A stretch of DNA of 64,000 bases, taken from IMG/VR virus record IMGVR_UViG_3300010885_032796, positions 56,050-120,049 of that record. One strand, written 5' to 3'. The notes under the pieces are model-generated. The model saw nothing but the letters and a program-made list of their open reading frames with translations, was not told the DNA's origin and made no database searches. Positions 17,205 to 25,234 of this stretch are shown here, one piece after another. The position numbers were made by a program, and so were the translations under genes. Every line of letters begins with the position of its first letter. Positions within the stretch are counted from its first letter, which is position 1. This DNA comes from a virus.

Positions 17205-18542
17205 TTAACGACTGATCAGTTCGATGATGTGCTGCTTCATGCTGTCACGCAACTGGCGCGACCGCTTAGTGCGAGCTTCCTTAACCTGAAACTTACCGGA
17301 GCGCTTGAAGTCAACAACCATGCGCCCAATCGAGTCCAGAGCCGCCGCCATCTTGGCCTCAGCAGCTGCGGGATCGCCGCCCATAGCGGCAGCAGGGTCA
17401 GCCGGCGGCATGCCGCCAGCTTCTGCGCCGGGAGCGCCGCCAGCCTCAGCGCCACCGTGTGACAGGGCCTGCAGCAGCGCTTCCGGTGGGATGCCAAGCT
17501 CTTCGAGGGCCATGGCCAACTCCTGAACAGCCTCTTCGTTACCGGGCTGTCCGCCACCCTCTTCGCCGCCCATCTCACCGCCCATTTCGCCACCCATCTC
17601 GCTGCCCATTTCGCCGCCCGCCATCGGCGGAGCCTCGCTCAGGCCAGATTCCATGTCGCCGGGAGCGGAGTGATCTTCACCCTCTGCAGCGTCATCGGTC
17701 GGATCGGCACCAGCGGCTTTGGACGACAAGAACCCGATAAACAGGTCAGCCATCTCGTCGGCCTCGCGCAGTGTGTTTGCGCACACCTCGCGAACAGACG
17801 CTTCAGCAGCTTCCTTATCCAGTCCAATCGCAGCCGCCAGTTCGTAGCCGGCCTTGAAGGCAGAAGCCTTAACACCAGCGTCAGAAGGCTCAAGGTCAAC
17901 AGACTTGTCCTTGCCTTCGCCCGGCATCTTCACAGCCTTCGTGCCCGACTCTTCAGCCTTTTCCTTAGCCGAAGACTCAGACGACTCGTGAGCCGAGCTG
18001 CCCTCAATCTTCTTCTTCAAGAACTCAGGCATCTCAGACTGTTTGGTCAAGTTAGCTGTACCGAAGTTAATCAGGTTCGCAAGGATCTCGTTACCAAGCG
18101 CGCCGCAATTAGCGCGGGCTTCCTTGAACGACACAGCGCTGTACTTCTCGCCGCTGTCAGCCTTAGCTGGGTGAGTAGTGCCCGGATCGTCCTTGGTGCC
18201 CTTGTAATCCTTTTCAGCTGCGGGGTCTTCACCAGTGGCAGCGGTGTTCGTGTTGATATTCAGCTGGACGTCATCCTGCCGGCCTTCTTGCGAAAGGGGA
18301 GCAGTGCTGTCAACACCGAGCGGGCCCTGCTGCTTCTTCATGTCCGCTTCGTACTCAGCGCTGCGCGCGCCCTCTGAGGCGACCTGCACGTTGTTGTCAA
18401 CATGGGCCGTGGGGTGCGTGGACGCACCGACGTAAGTACCCGGATCAGCTGGCGTAGGCGCTGCCGACTTTACAGCGCCTTCCGAGATCTCAGCAGCCAG
18501 CGCGTTGAGTTGTGCGAACAGTGAACGTGTCGTCCGTGCCAT
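17205..18542 (-). CDS. Acidic scaffold-like protein
   Basis: Start set at the second ATG, 18542, because the first (18548) touches the AAAGGAG site. The 445-residue protein is very acidic and rich in Ala, Gly, Glu and Ser. It contains Met-Gly-Gly-Glu repeats (about residues 310-330) and a basic helical C-terminus (FKRSGKFQVKEARTKRSRQLR). An acidic, low-complexity body with a basic capsid-binding tail, placed between the prohead protease and the capsid gene, is typical of phage scaffolding proteins. The role is inferred from this. Confidence 0.6.
   Translation of the reverse strand: MARTTRSLFAQLNALAAEISEGAVKSAAPTPADPGTYVGASTHPTAHVDNNVQVASEGARSAEYEADMKKQQGPLGVDSTAPLSQEGRQDDVQLNINTNTAATGEDPAAEKDYKGTKDDPGTTHPAKADSGEKYSAVSFKEARANCGALGNEILANLINFGTANLTKQSEMPEFLKKKIEGSSAHESSESSAKEKAEESGTKAVKMPGEGKDKSVDLEPSDAGVKASAFKAGYELAAAIGLDKEAAEASVREVCANTLREADEMADLFIGFLSSKAAGADPTDDAAEGEDHSAPGDMESGLSEAPPMAGGEMGSEMGGEMGGEMGGEEGGGQPGNEEAVQELAMALEELGIPPEALLQALSHGGAEAGGAPGAEAGGMPPADPAAAMGGDPAAAEAKMAAALDSIGRMVVDFKRSGKFQVKEARTKRSRQLRDSMKQHIIELISR
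17571..17625 (-). repeat. Short tandem coding repeat (MGGE units)
   Basis: Three to four imperfect copies of a roughly 12-15-base unit encode Glu-Met-Gly-(Gly/Ser)-Glu-Met-Gly-Gly inside the scaffold-like gene. Replication slippage could change the copy number. Confidence 0.7.
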
Positions 18543-18560
18543 GGTCATCTCCTTTGGGGT

Positions 18561-18579
18561 CTAATCGTTAAACGATTAG
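18561..18579 (-). promoter_or_regulatory. Palindromic hairpin just before the scaffold ribosome site
   Basis: A perfect inverted repeat CTAATCGTT-A-AACGATTAG, followed on the minus strand by ACCCCAAAGGAG and the scaffold start. It could be a protein-binding operator or an RNA hairpin that affects access to the ribosome site. Confidence 0.5.
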
Positions 18580-18586
18580 CTTCCGT

Positions 18587-19423
18587 TCATGTGACATAAT
18601 TTTGCAGTACACAATGGTTTGTTGTCAACCAATTCTTTCCATATTTTTCGCAAACAACGGCGAGGGCAGCAATCTTATACAACGCGTAATGTTGCGCAAG
18701 TGCTGTTTCTGCATTACTGCTCGCCCGCTTCTCCGATGGAAACTCAACTGATTGAACGTTACGCAATGCAGCCAAATAAGCGCGTTTTTCAACGTTACTC
18801 GGCAACACGCTGTGCGTATAACTCACACGCTCTGCCCACGCTCTAGTGAGCGGCGAAGCAGCGGGTGCAGGTAAATATGCGTTGTGTTCAAGCTGGCTCA
18901 CAATGTCTGCATCGTTAGCCAACTTAGAGAAAATGTTAGGCAGCGCATATGCAACAGCGCCTACCAGTTTCTCGTCCGCAGACTTAACTGTCAACGCTAA
19001 GAAATCCCGCAACGGCAGAATTACACCAGCGTCGGCAAGTCCACGTAACACCTCGGCCATTTTAACAGATTGGCACTGCATAACATCAATAGCTGGTTGC
19101 ACATCTCGCGATGTTGCAAGCGCTACTTGTGTCCAACTCGGCGCCATGTGTGTAGCTTGCTTCTCTGCCTGTACCAGCTCAGCCAATACTTCCAGTTGCA
19201 GTTGTGCATACTTGGATGTAACGCCATCAGTATCAAACCCAATCGGAGCTGTTACGCCAAGCTGCTCAGCCAGCTCTGCGCCTGACAGCGTGACTGCGCC
19301 AGCGGCTTTTTCCAGCCGACCGGACACATAGGCAATACGGTCAGCCGGGCGGAAAACGTGGGAGATATCGAAGAAACTGGGGTTTGGATTATCAGCGTGC
19401 AGCACATGCCCATCTTCAAGCAC
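18587..19423 (-). CDS. C-terminal part of prohead protease, in frame after an amber codon
   Basis: A 278-residue frame that continues the protease frame exactly, after TAG at 19441-19439. The codons directly after TAG read RNIGRVLEDGHVLHADNPNP. The possible start GTG 19423 has no convincing ribosome site. The segment VLHADNPNPSFFDISHVFRPADRIAYV is of the kind that normally follows CSxCGNxAxTRxEYCD in one protein in related phage proteases. The rest is helical with several cysteines and may hold the self-cleavage or core-binding region. I infer that it is made by readthrough of the amber codon, or that the gene is interrupted. Confidence 0.6.
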   Translation of the reverse strand: MLEDGHVLHADNPNPSFFDISHVFRPADRIAYVSGRLEKAAGAVTLSGAELAEQLGVTAPIGFDTDGVTSKYAQLQLEVLAELVQAEKQATHMAPSWTQVALATSRDVQPAIDVMQCQSVKMAEVLRGLADAGVILPLRDFLALTVKSADEKLVGAVAYALPNIFSKLANDADIVSQLEHNAYLPAPAASPLTRAWAERVSYTHSVLPSNVEKRAYLAALRNVQSVEFPSEKRASSNAETALAQHYALYKIAALAVVCEKYGKNWLTTNHCVLQNYVT

Positions 19424-19438
19424 GCGGCCAATGTTGCG

Positions 19439-19441
19439 CTA
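19439..19441 (-). other. In-frame amber codon inside the protease gene
   Basis: The minus strand reads GGA TTG TAG CGC AAC. The upstream and downstream frames are the same, with no frameshift, so one base change or suppression of TAG would give a single 486-codon protease gene. Confidence 0.85.
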
Positions 19442-20047
19442 CAATCCGCCAGCTTTACAATGGCCGCCGCTCTCGACTGCATCACAATACTCAGCGCGGG
19501 TCTTGGCTGTGTTGCCGCAAGCAGAGCACTTATCAAACGGAATCTTGCAGGCCATAGAAACGGCGATGTCTCTGTCTTGCGACAGCTTCTCCATTTCTTT
19601 GTCTGCAATCAGCCCGCCATTACGGTCGGCAGCTTCTTTCGAGCCGTTCAGCGCAACAACAAGTTCGATCCGGCGCATGGGTTCGTGGTAAGCAGACGCC
19701 TTTACGATACCGAAGCTTTTGGCTTGATCCTTGTTGGCGTGGTCGCGATAGAACCGAGCAAACTTTGTGAACGTCGGGTGATACCGCTGGCAGCATTCGC
19801 GCGTGAAACCGTCGCCGTTGCGGTTCGGGCCGTAGTCTTCCGTAGCGCCAATAGCGATCATGTGTACGGGAATCTCGTCTTTGGCAAACTTGATGTTTTC
19901 AAGCTTGTGCGCAAACTCCGCGCCGGCCCGTTTGATCAGGTCAGCCTTGTCTGAGCCGAGCAGCCCGCGACTAGATAACTTAATCAACGAAGCAACTGGC
20001 TCGCTGAAGTCTTGCGCGTGCGGCTGGATAACTTTGATCATGCTCAT
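19439..20047 (-). CDS. Prohead maturation protease, N-terminal catalytic part
   Basis: A 202-residue frame (MSMIKVIQPHAQDF...). It contains IGATEDYGPNRNGDGF, then FYRDHANKDQAKSFGIVKAS and MRRIELVVALNG, a layout of phage prohead serine proteases (herpes assemblin-like fold), with the His of RDHANK a likely catalytic residue. It continues to CSACGNTAKTRAEYCD and stops at TAG 19441-19439, in the middle of a region usually continuous in such proteins. It cleaves scaffold and other head proteins during maturation. It is followed by scaffold-like and capsid genes, supporting the role. Confidence 0.7.
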   Translation of the reverse strand: MSMIKVIQPHAQDFSEPVASLIKLSSRGLLGSDKADLIKRAGAEFAHKLENIKFAKDEIPVHMIAIGATEDYGPNRNGDGFTRECCQRYHPTFTKFARFYRDHANKDQAKSFGIVKASAYHEPMRRIELVVALNGSKEAADRNGGLIADKEMEKLSQDRDIAVSMACKIPFDKCSACGNTAKTRAEYCDAVESGGHCKAGGL

Positions 20048-20059
20048 GTTGGTACTCGG

Positions 20060-21433
20060 TTAGCTGAGTGCGCGGCCTATTTCTTGCGATTCCAGATTGT
20101 TCTTCCGGCTTTCGGCTTTCAGCTTCTCTAGTTCGACCATCTGTTTCACGTCAAAATCAGCGAATTGCCCAGCCTCCAGCCGCTTGCGCAACAGCGACTG
20201 CATTGCCGCGCCGGAGTCCGTAAAGCTGGGCGCCATCTCTGCAATCTGGTTGTAGGCTGATGCAACTTCGTGCGGGTCATAGCCAGAGATTACAGGGTCG
20301 TTCAAAATAAGGTCGTTCAGCACGCCGCGGGACTTGATTTGCTGCAGTTTCTGCTCGTGATCAGCGTCTGACAGTGACGCGTAGGCTTTTTGGCGCTGTG
20401 CTGTTGGCTCTGTCTTCTTGCTCATATCCGGCGGTAAGTCTGAGCCCTGACCCATAATGCCACCCAGCGTGGCCATCGTGTTGCCAAATGACATACCGGG
20501 TGTAGGCGCCGGCGCAGCAGGGCCGGGTTCTTTAGCGGCTGACTTCAACGTCAGCGGCTCGTTTTGCTGCTCAAACATAATTGAGCCTGTAAGAAACTCT
20601 GGCGCTGTTTTCTTCCAGTTGGCCGCCGCAGTCTTCTCGGGCAGCACGTAACTTTGCGCTAAGTTGTACGCAGCAACGTCTTCCAGCACACCTGCAACAA
20701 GTCGCACTGGCAGCAAATCACCAAAGTGCGATTCTTTTGTCGCGGCTTGCTTTTCAACATGCGGGTAAACAGCGGCTACCTTGCGCAGCACCATCTCGCC
20801 GTCATTGCCAAGGCGCCGGCTAACTTCTCGCACAGCGTCACCGAATGTCATGCTGCCGGGTACGCGGAAATAGCTGCACAGCTTTTCCATGCTGGCGGCT
20901 GCTTTTTGATACGCCGCGCTAGCCTGTCGGCGCAGTTCTTCTGCCGCGCGCTTGTCAGCCATCTTTTTGCTGTAAACACGCTCTGCCGCAGACTTCTCGT
21001 CACGGGGCGGCGGTGTCCATTGATTCGCGGGCAAGGCAACTGTCGCGGCTGCTTGTTTGGTCAGCGCGCTGTTACGCCGGGCAAGAAAGCCAGTTGGCGA
21101 CACTGCATACTCAGTCGACACGATGGACGACTGTGTAACTTCGCCAGCTGTCTTGACATGCTTGGGGTACAGTGCGTCCATGACAACATTGACGTCGGCT
21201 AACTGGAAGTCAGCGGCTTTTTCCAGCGCGTCTTCACCTTGTTCGCGCTGCTTTGTTGTCCGCCCGGTGTTGTAGGCGTGCACCATGAGATTGATGTGGC
21301 CAGCCGGGATGTTAGACGCTGTGGCACTCTTGATGATTGCGTCGTTCGGGCTGGAGCCGGCGTTGACAAGCTCAGCCGCTTTTTCAATAGCGGCAATCAG
21401 CGTCTGCTCGGCTTGTTTATTTAGTGGCCGCAT
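20060..21433 (-). CDS. Helical virion or core protein, unknown
   Basis: A 457-residue protein, rich in Ala, Lys and Glu and mainly helical, with a Pro/Ala/Gly linker (about residues 300-345). It lies directly before the prohead protease in transcription, where head core or portal-associated proteins often lie. It overlaps the previous gene by 17 bases. No domain is recognisable. Confidence 0.5.
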   Translation of the reverse strand: MRPLNKQAEQTLIAAIEKAAELVNAGSSPNDAIIKSATASNIPAGHINLMVHAYNTGRTTKQREQGEDALEKAADFQLADVNVVMDALYPKHVKTAGEVTQSSIVSTEYAVSPTGFLARRNSALTKQAAATVALPANQWTPPPRDEKSAAERVYSKKMADKRAAEELRRQASAAYQKAAASMEKLCSYFRVPGSMTFGDAVREVSRRLGNDGEMVLRKVAAVYPHVEKQAATKESHFGDLLPVRLVAGVLEDVAAYNLAQSYVLPEKTAAANWKKTAPEFLTGSIMFEQQNEPLTLKSAAKEPGPAAPAPTPGMSFGNTMATLGGIMGQGSDLPPDMSKKTEPTAQRQKAYASLSDADHEQKLQQIKSRGVLNDLILNDPVISGYDPHEVASAYNQIAEMAPSFTDSGAAMQSLLRKRLEAGQFADFDVKQMVELEKLKAESRKNNLESQEIGRALS

Positions 21434-22364
21434 CGGTAGCCTCCGGGTAACGCAGTTCTTGAATCATTTTTTGATCTTGCACGTCGCCGCCAACAGCAAG
21501 GGTCATGAGTTCGTCATTGCGTAACTCAGCAGCGCCATTATCAAAAGGTAACATTTTTAGGGTCGAAGAATCCAGTTTTGTACCCACGCGGAACGGCAGG
21601 GCTGCAAGCATAGCCCCGATGTTCTCGACAATTGTGCTGTGTGCTTTACTGGCGTTTGCAGTTGTACGCTCAATTTCGACGTATTTAACAAACGAGTCGA
21701 TGAGCGGCAGTTGCGTGTGCGAGTTAACCTGCACGGTCAACGCCGCAAGCGCTGCCTTGTACTTCATTGTATTAACAGCGAAGTCTTGGAAGAAACCAGC
21801 CACGGCGTCAGGCGCCTCTGGCTTAGCGGTAGGCGTAAACTTGCCGATAATGGCGCTTAGCGTGTGCTCGCCACCGTGATAGCCCATAAGCTTCCACAGC
21901 AGGTCATATTGGCGCTCTGATAGGCCGCGGGTAACAGCGTCGGCAAGGACCACGTTCAAGATGTAGTCCGTATGCGCCATTTTCTCGCGAATGTCAAAGA
22001 AGACATGCGCGAAAGCTGCAACAACGCTTGGCTCTATGCCTAATTTGGCCGCAATGCTCTCGTCTGTTTCGCCAGCCAGAATGCGGGCCTCGATAGCCCA
22101 GCGTGTTGGGGCTTTGTCTTCTATCCAGATTGAGTGGGCCCAGAAAAGATCCCTGTCGCGCTGCAGCAACGCGTAAAGCGCAGCCGGGCGACTGTTAGCC
22201 AGATCAAAATGGCGCTTGAGCTTGACGGCCCTGCGGATCCACGTAAAGCCCTCTGCGCCGTCTAGCGTGCGCGAAGCCCGTGGCCCGCCCTTGTCGATCT
22301 GTAGCGCGCGCAACCAGCGCCAGTGCGGCGCGCGTTGCGGGCTATCGCGGAAATCATTGAGCAT
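21417..22364 (-). CDS. Unknown virion-region protein with a helix-turn-helix-like segment
   Basis: A 315-residue protein. Residues about 90-125 (ARILAGETDESIAAKLGIEP and following) resemble a sigma-type or resolvase-type helix-turn-helix: an acidic helix, a Gly-like turn and a second helix. The N-terminus is basic and Trp-rich (PHWRWLRALQ). It could bind DNA and perhaps guide the phage polymerase, but it lies in a structural block and may be a head protein. The start ATG overlaps the stop of the previous gene, so translation is coupled. Confidence 0.45.
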   Translation of the reverse strand: MLNDFRDSPQRAPHWRWLRALQIDKGGPRASRTLDGAEGFTWIRRAVKLKRHFDLANSRPAALYALLQRDRDLFWAHSIWIEDKAPTRWAIEARILAGETDESIAAKLGIEPSVVAAFAHVFFDIREKMAHTDYILNVVLADAVTRGLSERQYDLLWKLMGYHGGEHTLSAIIGKFTPTAKPEAPDAVAGFFQDFAVNTMKYKAALAALTVQVNSHTQLPLIDSFVKYVEIERTTANASKAHSTIVENIGAMLAALPFRVGTKLDSSTLKMLPFDNGAAELRNDELMTLAVGGDVQDQKMIQELRYPEATDAATK

Positions 22365-22762
22365 TAGCGCAGCGTCGGGGTGTCAACGGTTACAGACAAC
22401 ACGAAGTTCTTGGCCCCAGACCCCGCTGGCGTGATCTTCAGATAAAGATATCTTTGCGGGTTTGTGGGCGTTCCGTCACGATTGAGATAAGACAGTGACA
22501 GGTCATTGTTTTCAGAAACAGCCACATTGTTAGCGGCCGTAAACGTAGCAAGGTGGAACACGCTGGCGGGCAGGGTGCTATTTGGCTCGGTGTCCTGCTT
22601 GCTGGTATACAAGTCGGCCGTAAACCCGGCGTTTGTGCCGGAAGCCTGCGCCAAGGTAGCCCGCTTCAGGATACCGCGATGCGGCATCGGGATAGCGACG
22701 ACAGTGGCAGTAGCGCTTGTAGCCGTAAACGTCTTTTCGCCGGACCAAACTGTACTGGGCAT
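22364..22762 (-). CDS. Small beta-rich structural protein
   Basis: A 132-residue protein with alternating strands (KTFTATSATATVVAIPM, YLYLKITPAGSGAKNFVLSV), resembling small fibre or head-decoration subunits. It lies 11 bases after the 793-residue gene and overlaps the next start. No specific family is recognised. Confidence 0.45.
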   Translation of the reverse strand: MPSTVWSGEKTFTATSATATVVAIPMPHRGILKRATLAQASGTNAGFTADLYTSKQDTEPNSTLPASVFHLATFTAANNVAVSENNDLSLSYLNRDGTPTNPQRYLYLKITPAGSGAKNFVLSVTVDTPTLR

Positions 22763-22773
22763 GTTTCCACCTG

Positions 22774-25155
22774 TTACGAGTTAGCGACAGAGCTGAGATC
22801 GACGTCCTGCGCGGCTTCTTCTGGGTACGCCTCAATCGTCTTCTGCTTCAAGAACAGAATCACGTCGCCCAGCATTTCAAAAGCATTGCGCAGCGAATCT
22901 TCCAGCTCCGGCATGTCAGACTTGCCGTACCGCTCAGCGAACCGGTCGCCGTGCCAGTAAAACATGAATAAGATACGGCCGAGCTTGTCGAGGCCCTTGG
23001 TCAGATCGCCCATGTAACGATCAACCATACCGTCATCGCGGACAGCCTTGAGCATGCTGCCGATCATTGCCGTGTCGAACACCTCGCGCTGACCGCTTTG
23101 GGCTGCGTCTGTGATCGACCGGATGTCTTTCTTGTCCAGCAGCGTGTTGGGGTTGTAAATACTGCGGTCTGTGTTGCTGGCGCTCATACTCGACACGGGC
23201 ACGCCCACGTCGATACCCAGCTGGGTTGGCACACTTGTCCCCATGATGGTTTCGCCGCCCATCACCGGACCCGGGTCGGTCGGGGCGTTAGGCGCGCTGT
23301 TAATCATCATTGGCCCGCCGTACGGGTCGGCGTACTTGATGCGACCGCTGTATTTGCGCTTCGCGGCAGCCTGCTTCAGAATGTCGCGAGCGGCCGTTTC
23401 ACGCAGACCGTGAGTCTGCACCAGCGATACAAGGCCGCTCATGGGGCCCATGCGCTCGCCGTTGATCTCCACCGTCGTGCCGTTGTGGTACACAGTCAGC
23501 GCCGCCGTCTTGTTCAGCAGCGACAGCTGTGCGTCAGCCAGATTGCCCGGCATCAGCGGCGAATTTTTGCTTTCGCCGCAACCACACGCATTTTGACCGG
23601 CTTCTTCGGCGTCAGCTACGTCATCTTCGCCGGGGGAGCACTTTAACGACTTGAAACCCTCTGGCACGAAGATATCGCCCATGCTCGACCGCAGCTTGGA
23701 GCCCTTGCTGGAGCCGAGATGGATACGCACACCGTCGCGATACTTGTCGTAGTTCAGCTGATCCGTGTAGCAGCAGCCGCTAATGTGGCCGCGGGGTGGA
23801 TGCTTGCTGTGGTCTTCCAGATGGACTTCGTATGATGTCGTCCCGTATTGGCTTTCGCCGTACTCACGAATCATGCGCACAGGCACAGTGGCGTCACCGC
23901 TCTTGTTCAAGAGCATAACGCGGCCCCTACCAGACGGCAGGCTTGTGGCTTCGGGCAGCGCGTCGAACCACTCGTCAAACTCTTCACCTTCAATGCGCGA
24001 CAGCGCAAAAACTTGGTCAGCCCGCGTGTTAATCCAGTCTGGCGTGCCTTCAACGCGCACAACCGTAATGAAGTCAGCGCGCTTGGCAGCACCTTGTGGA
24101 TGCACAGCAACGTAACAGCGCTCGACGTTACCCGGCTTGACAAGGATCTCGTACAGGCCAGACGACGATGGCGTGAACAGCTTCTTCTCAACTTGAATGT
24201 CGTACGGCACCGAAACGTTGTCGCGGTCCCGCTCGTCCTTGATCAGCACGCCGTCCCGCAGCAGTTTCTCTTGATCGTCTTCACTGTAACCGGCAGGTAG
24301 CTTAGTTTGGATCGTCAGATCAAACGTAATAATCTTCAGCCCCTTTGCAGACGCTGGCTCGGCTGGCGCCTCAGACAACACGCTGGCCACTTTTACCTGA
24401 CTCTCGCGAGCCTTGGCCAGTGCAACAGCTTCCTTAATGATATCTAAACCGTGAAACTCCGAGATAGCTTCGGCCACAGCTGGCGCATACTGGCATGTTT
24501 TGACCAGCATGTTCAGCGTTTCAAGCCGGGCTTCTTTCAGAAACTTCTTCAGGTCCATCAGCTGACCAATTTCAGCAAAGACGGCATTTGTGTTCTGCGT
24601 AGCGGTCTTGGCAAATGGCGCCATGACAGCAGTGATCATCTCTTTGAGCGTCGGCTGTGCGGAGCCGAACTTAGCCGGGCTGCGCGAAAGCTGCGTAAAA
24701 TCAGGGTTACGCTGGCCAAACTGCGAAAGATTCTTGTCGATGCCGCTGCCGAGAATATTGGGCTTGCGGTTCAGCAGGTAGTTAATCCAGTTCTCTTTCA
24801 ACGGCACGAAAACATCCTGATTCTTGATGTACAGGAGTTCGTGGCCCTTGAGATCGCCGTTCAGAAAGAACACAGGCGCGTACAGCCACTGCGAACCAAG
24901 CTTGAACGCAAACACACCAATAGCCTTGGTGTTTTCGCGGTTCCGGTCGAGCAGCTGAAAACCGATTTCGTGCTCAAGGAGCTTGGGCGCCGAGTCGCGG
25001 AGATAAGCGTGCGCCAGATTGCTGAACGACTGCTCAAATGAGGTGTCGTCGCCCCGGCCGCCGATGTCAGCTTGTTTTGTCTGGCTTCGGTCATGCGACC
25101 GAACGACTTTCAGCCAATGCTGCCACGACGCTTCTTTGCTTTTCTTGTTGTACAC
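22774..25155 (-). CDS. Large conserved virion protein of unknown function
   Basis: Start chosen at GTG 25155, directly behind GGAGGTGGCC; earlier starts at 25191 and 25167 overlap or precede that ribosome site. The 793-residue product has an N-terminal region with FKLGSQWLYAPVFFLNGDL, a basic central part, a Cys cluster (CCYTD, and later CSPGED...ACGCG, about residues 465-530) and a helical C-terminus with DKLGRILFMFYWHGDRFAERYG. It follows the polymerase C-terminal gene and precedes head genes. A portal-like or head-tail role is possible but not shown by a motif. Confidence 0.5.
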   Translation of the reverse strand: MYNKKSKEASWQHWLKVVRSHDRSQTKQADIGGRGDDTSFEQSFSNLAHAYLRDSAPKLLEHEIGFQLLDRNRENTKAIGVFAFKLGSQWLYAPVFFLNGDLKGHELLYIKNQDVFVPLKENWINYLLNRKPNILGSGIDKNLSQFGQRNPDFTQLSRSPAKFGSAQPTLKEMITAVMAPFAKTATQNTNAVFAEIGQLMDLKKFLKEARLETLNMLVKTCQYAPAVAEAISEFHGLDIIKEAVALAKARESQVKVASVLSEAPAEPASAKGLKIITFDLTIQTKLPAGYSEDDQEKLLRDGVLIKDERDRDNVSVPYDIQVEKKLFTPSSSGLYEILVKPGNVERCYVAVHPQGAAKRADFITVVRVEGTPDWINTRADQVFALSRIEGEEFDEWFDALPEATSLPSGRGRVMLLNKSGDATVPVRMIREYGESQYGTTSYEVHLEDHSKHPPRGHISGCCYTDQLNYDKYRDGVRIHLGSSKGSKLRSSMGDIFVPEGFKSLKCSPGEDDVADAEEAGQNACGCGESKNSPLMPGNLADAQLSLLNKTAALTVYHNGTTVEINGERMGPMSGLVSLVQTHGLRETAARDILKQAAAKRKYSGRIKYADPYGGPMMINSAPNAPTDPGPVMGGETIMGTSVPTQLGIDVGVPVSSMSASNTDRSIYNPNTLLDKKDIRSITDAAQSGQREVFDTAMIGSMLKAVRDDGMVDRYMGDLTKGLDKLGRILFMFYWHGDRFAERYGKSDMPELEDSLRNAFEMLGDVILFLKQKTIEAYPEEAAQDVDLSSVANS

Positions 25156-25201
25156 GGCCACCTCCATGCGGCACTGCAGACAATCGGACACTGCTAATAA
25201 T

Positions 25202-25234
25202 TTACAGTGTTTCAGCCCCTATATCCTACTGTAA
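25202..25234 (-). other. Inverted repeat over the stop of the beta' C-terminal gene
   Basis: Arms TTACAGT and ACTGTAA, 19 bases apart, enclose or touch the TAG stop at 25228-25226. The stem is 7 bp and not followed by a T-run. It may be a weak terminator or RNA-stability hairpin. Confidence 0.35.

Noticed and set aside
14354-20047. Genome-wide TAG recoding
   Set aside because: Several genes end with TAG in clear contexts (for example just before a terminator at 14354), so TAG is a normal stop and the protease case is local.
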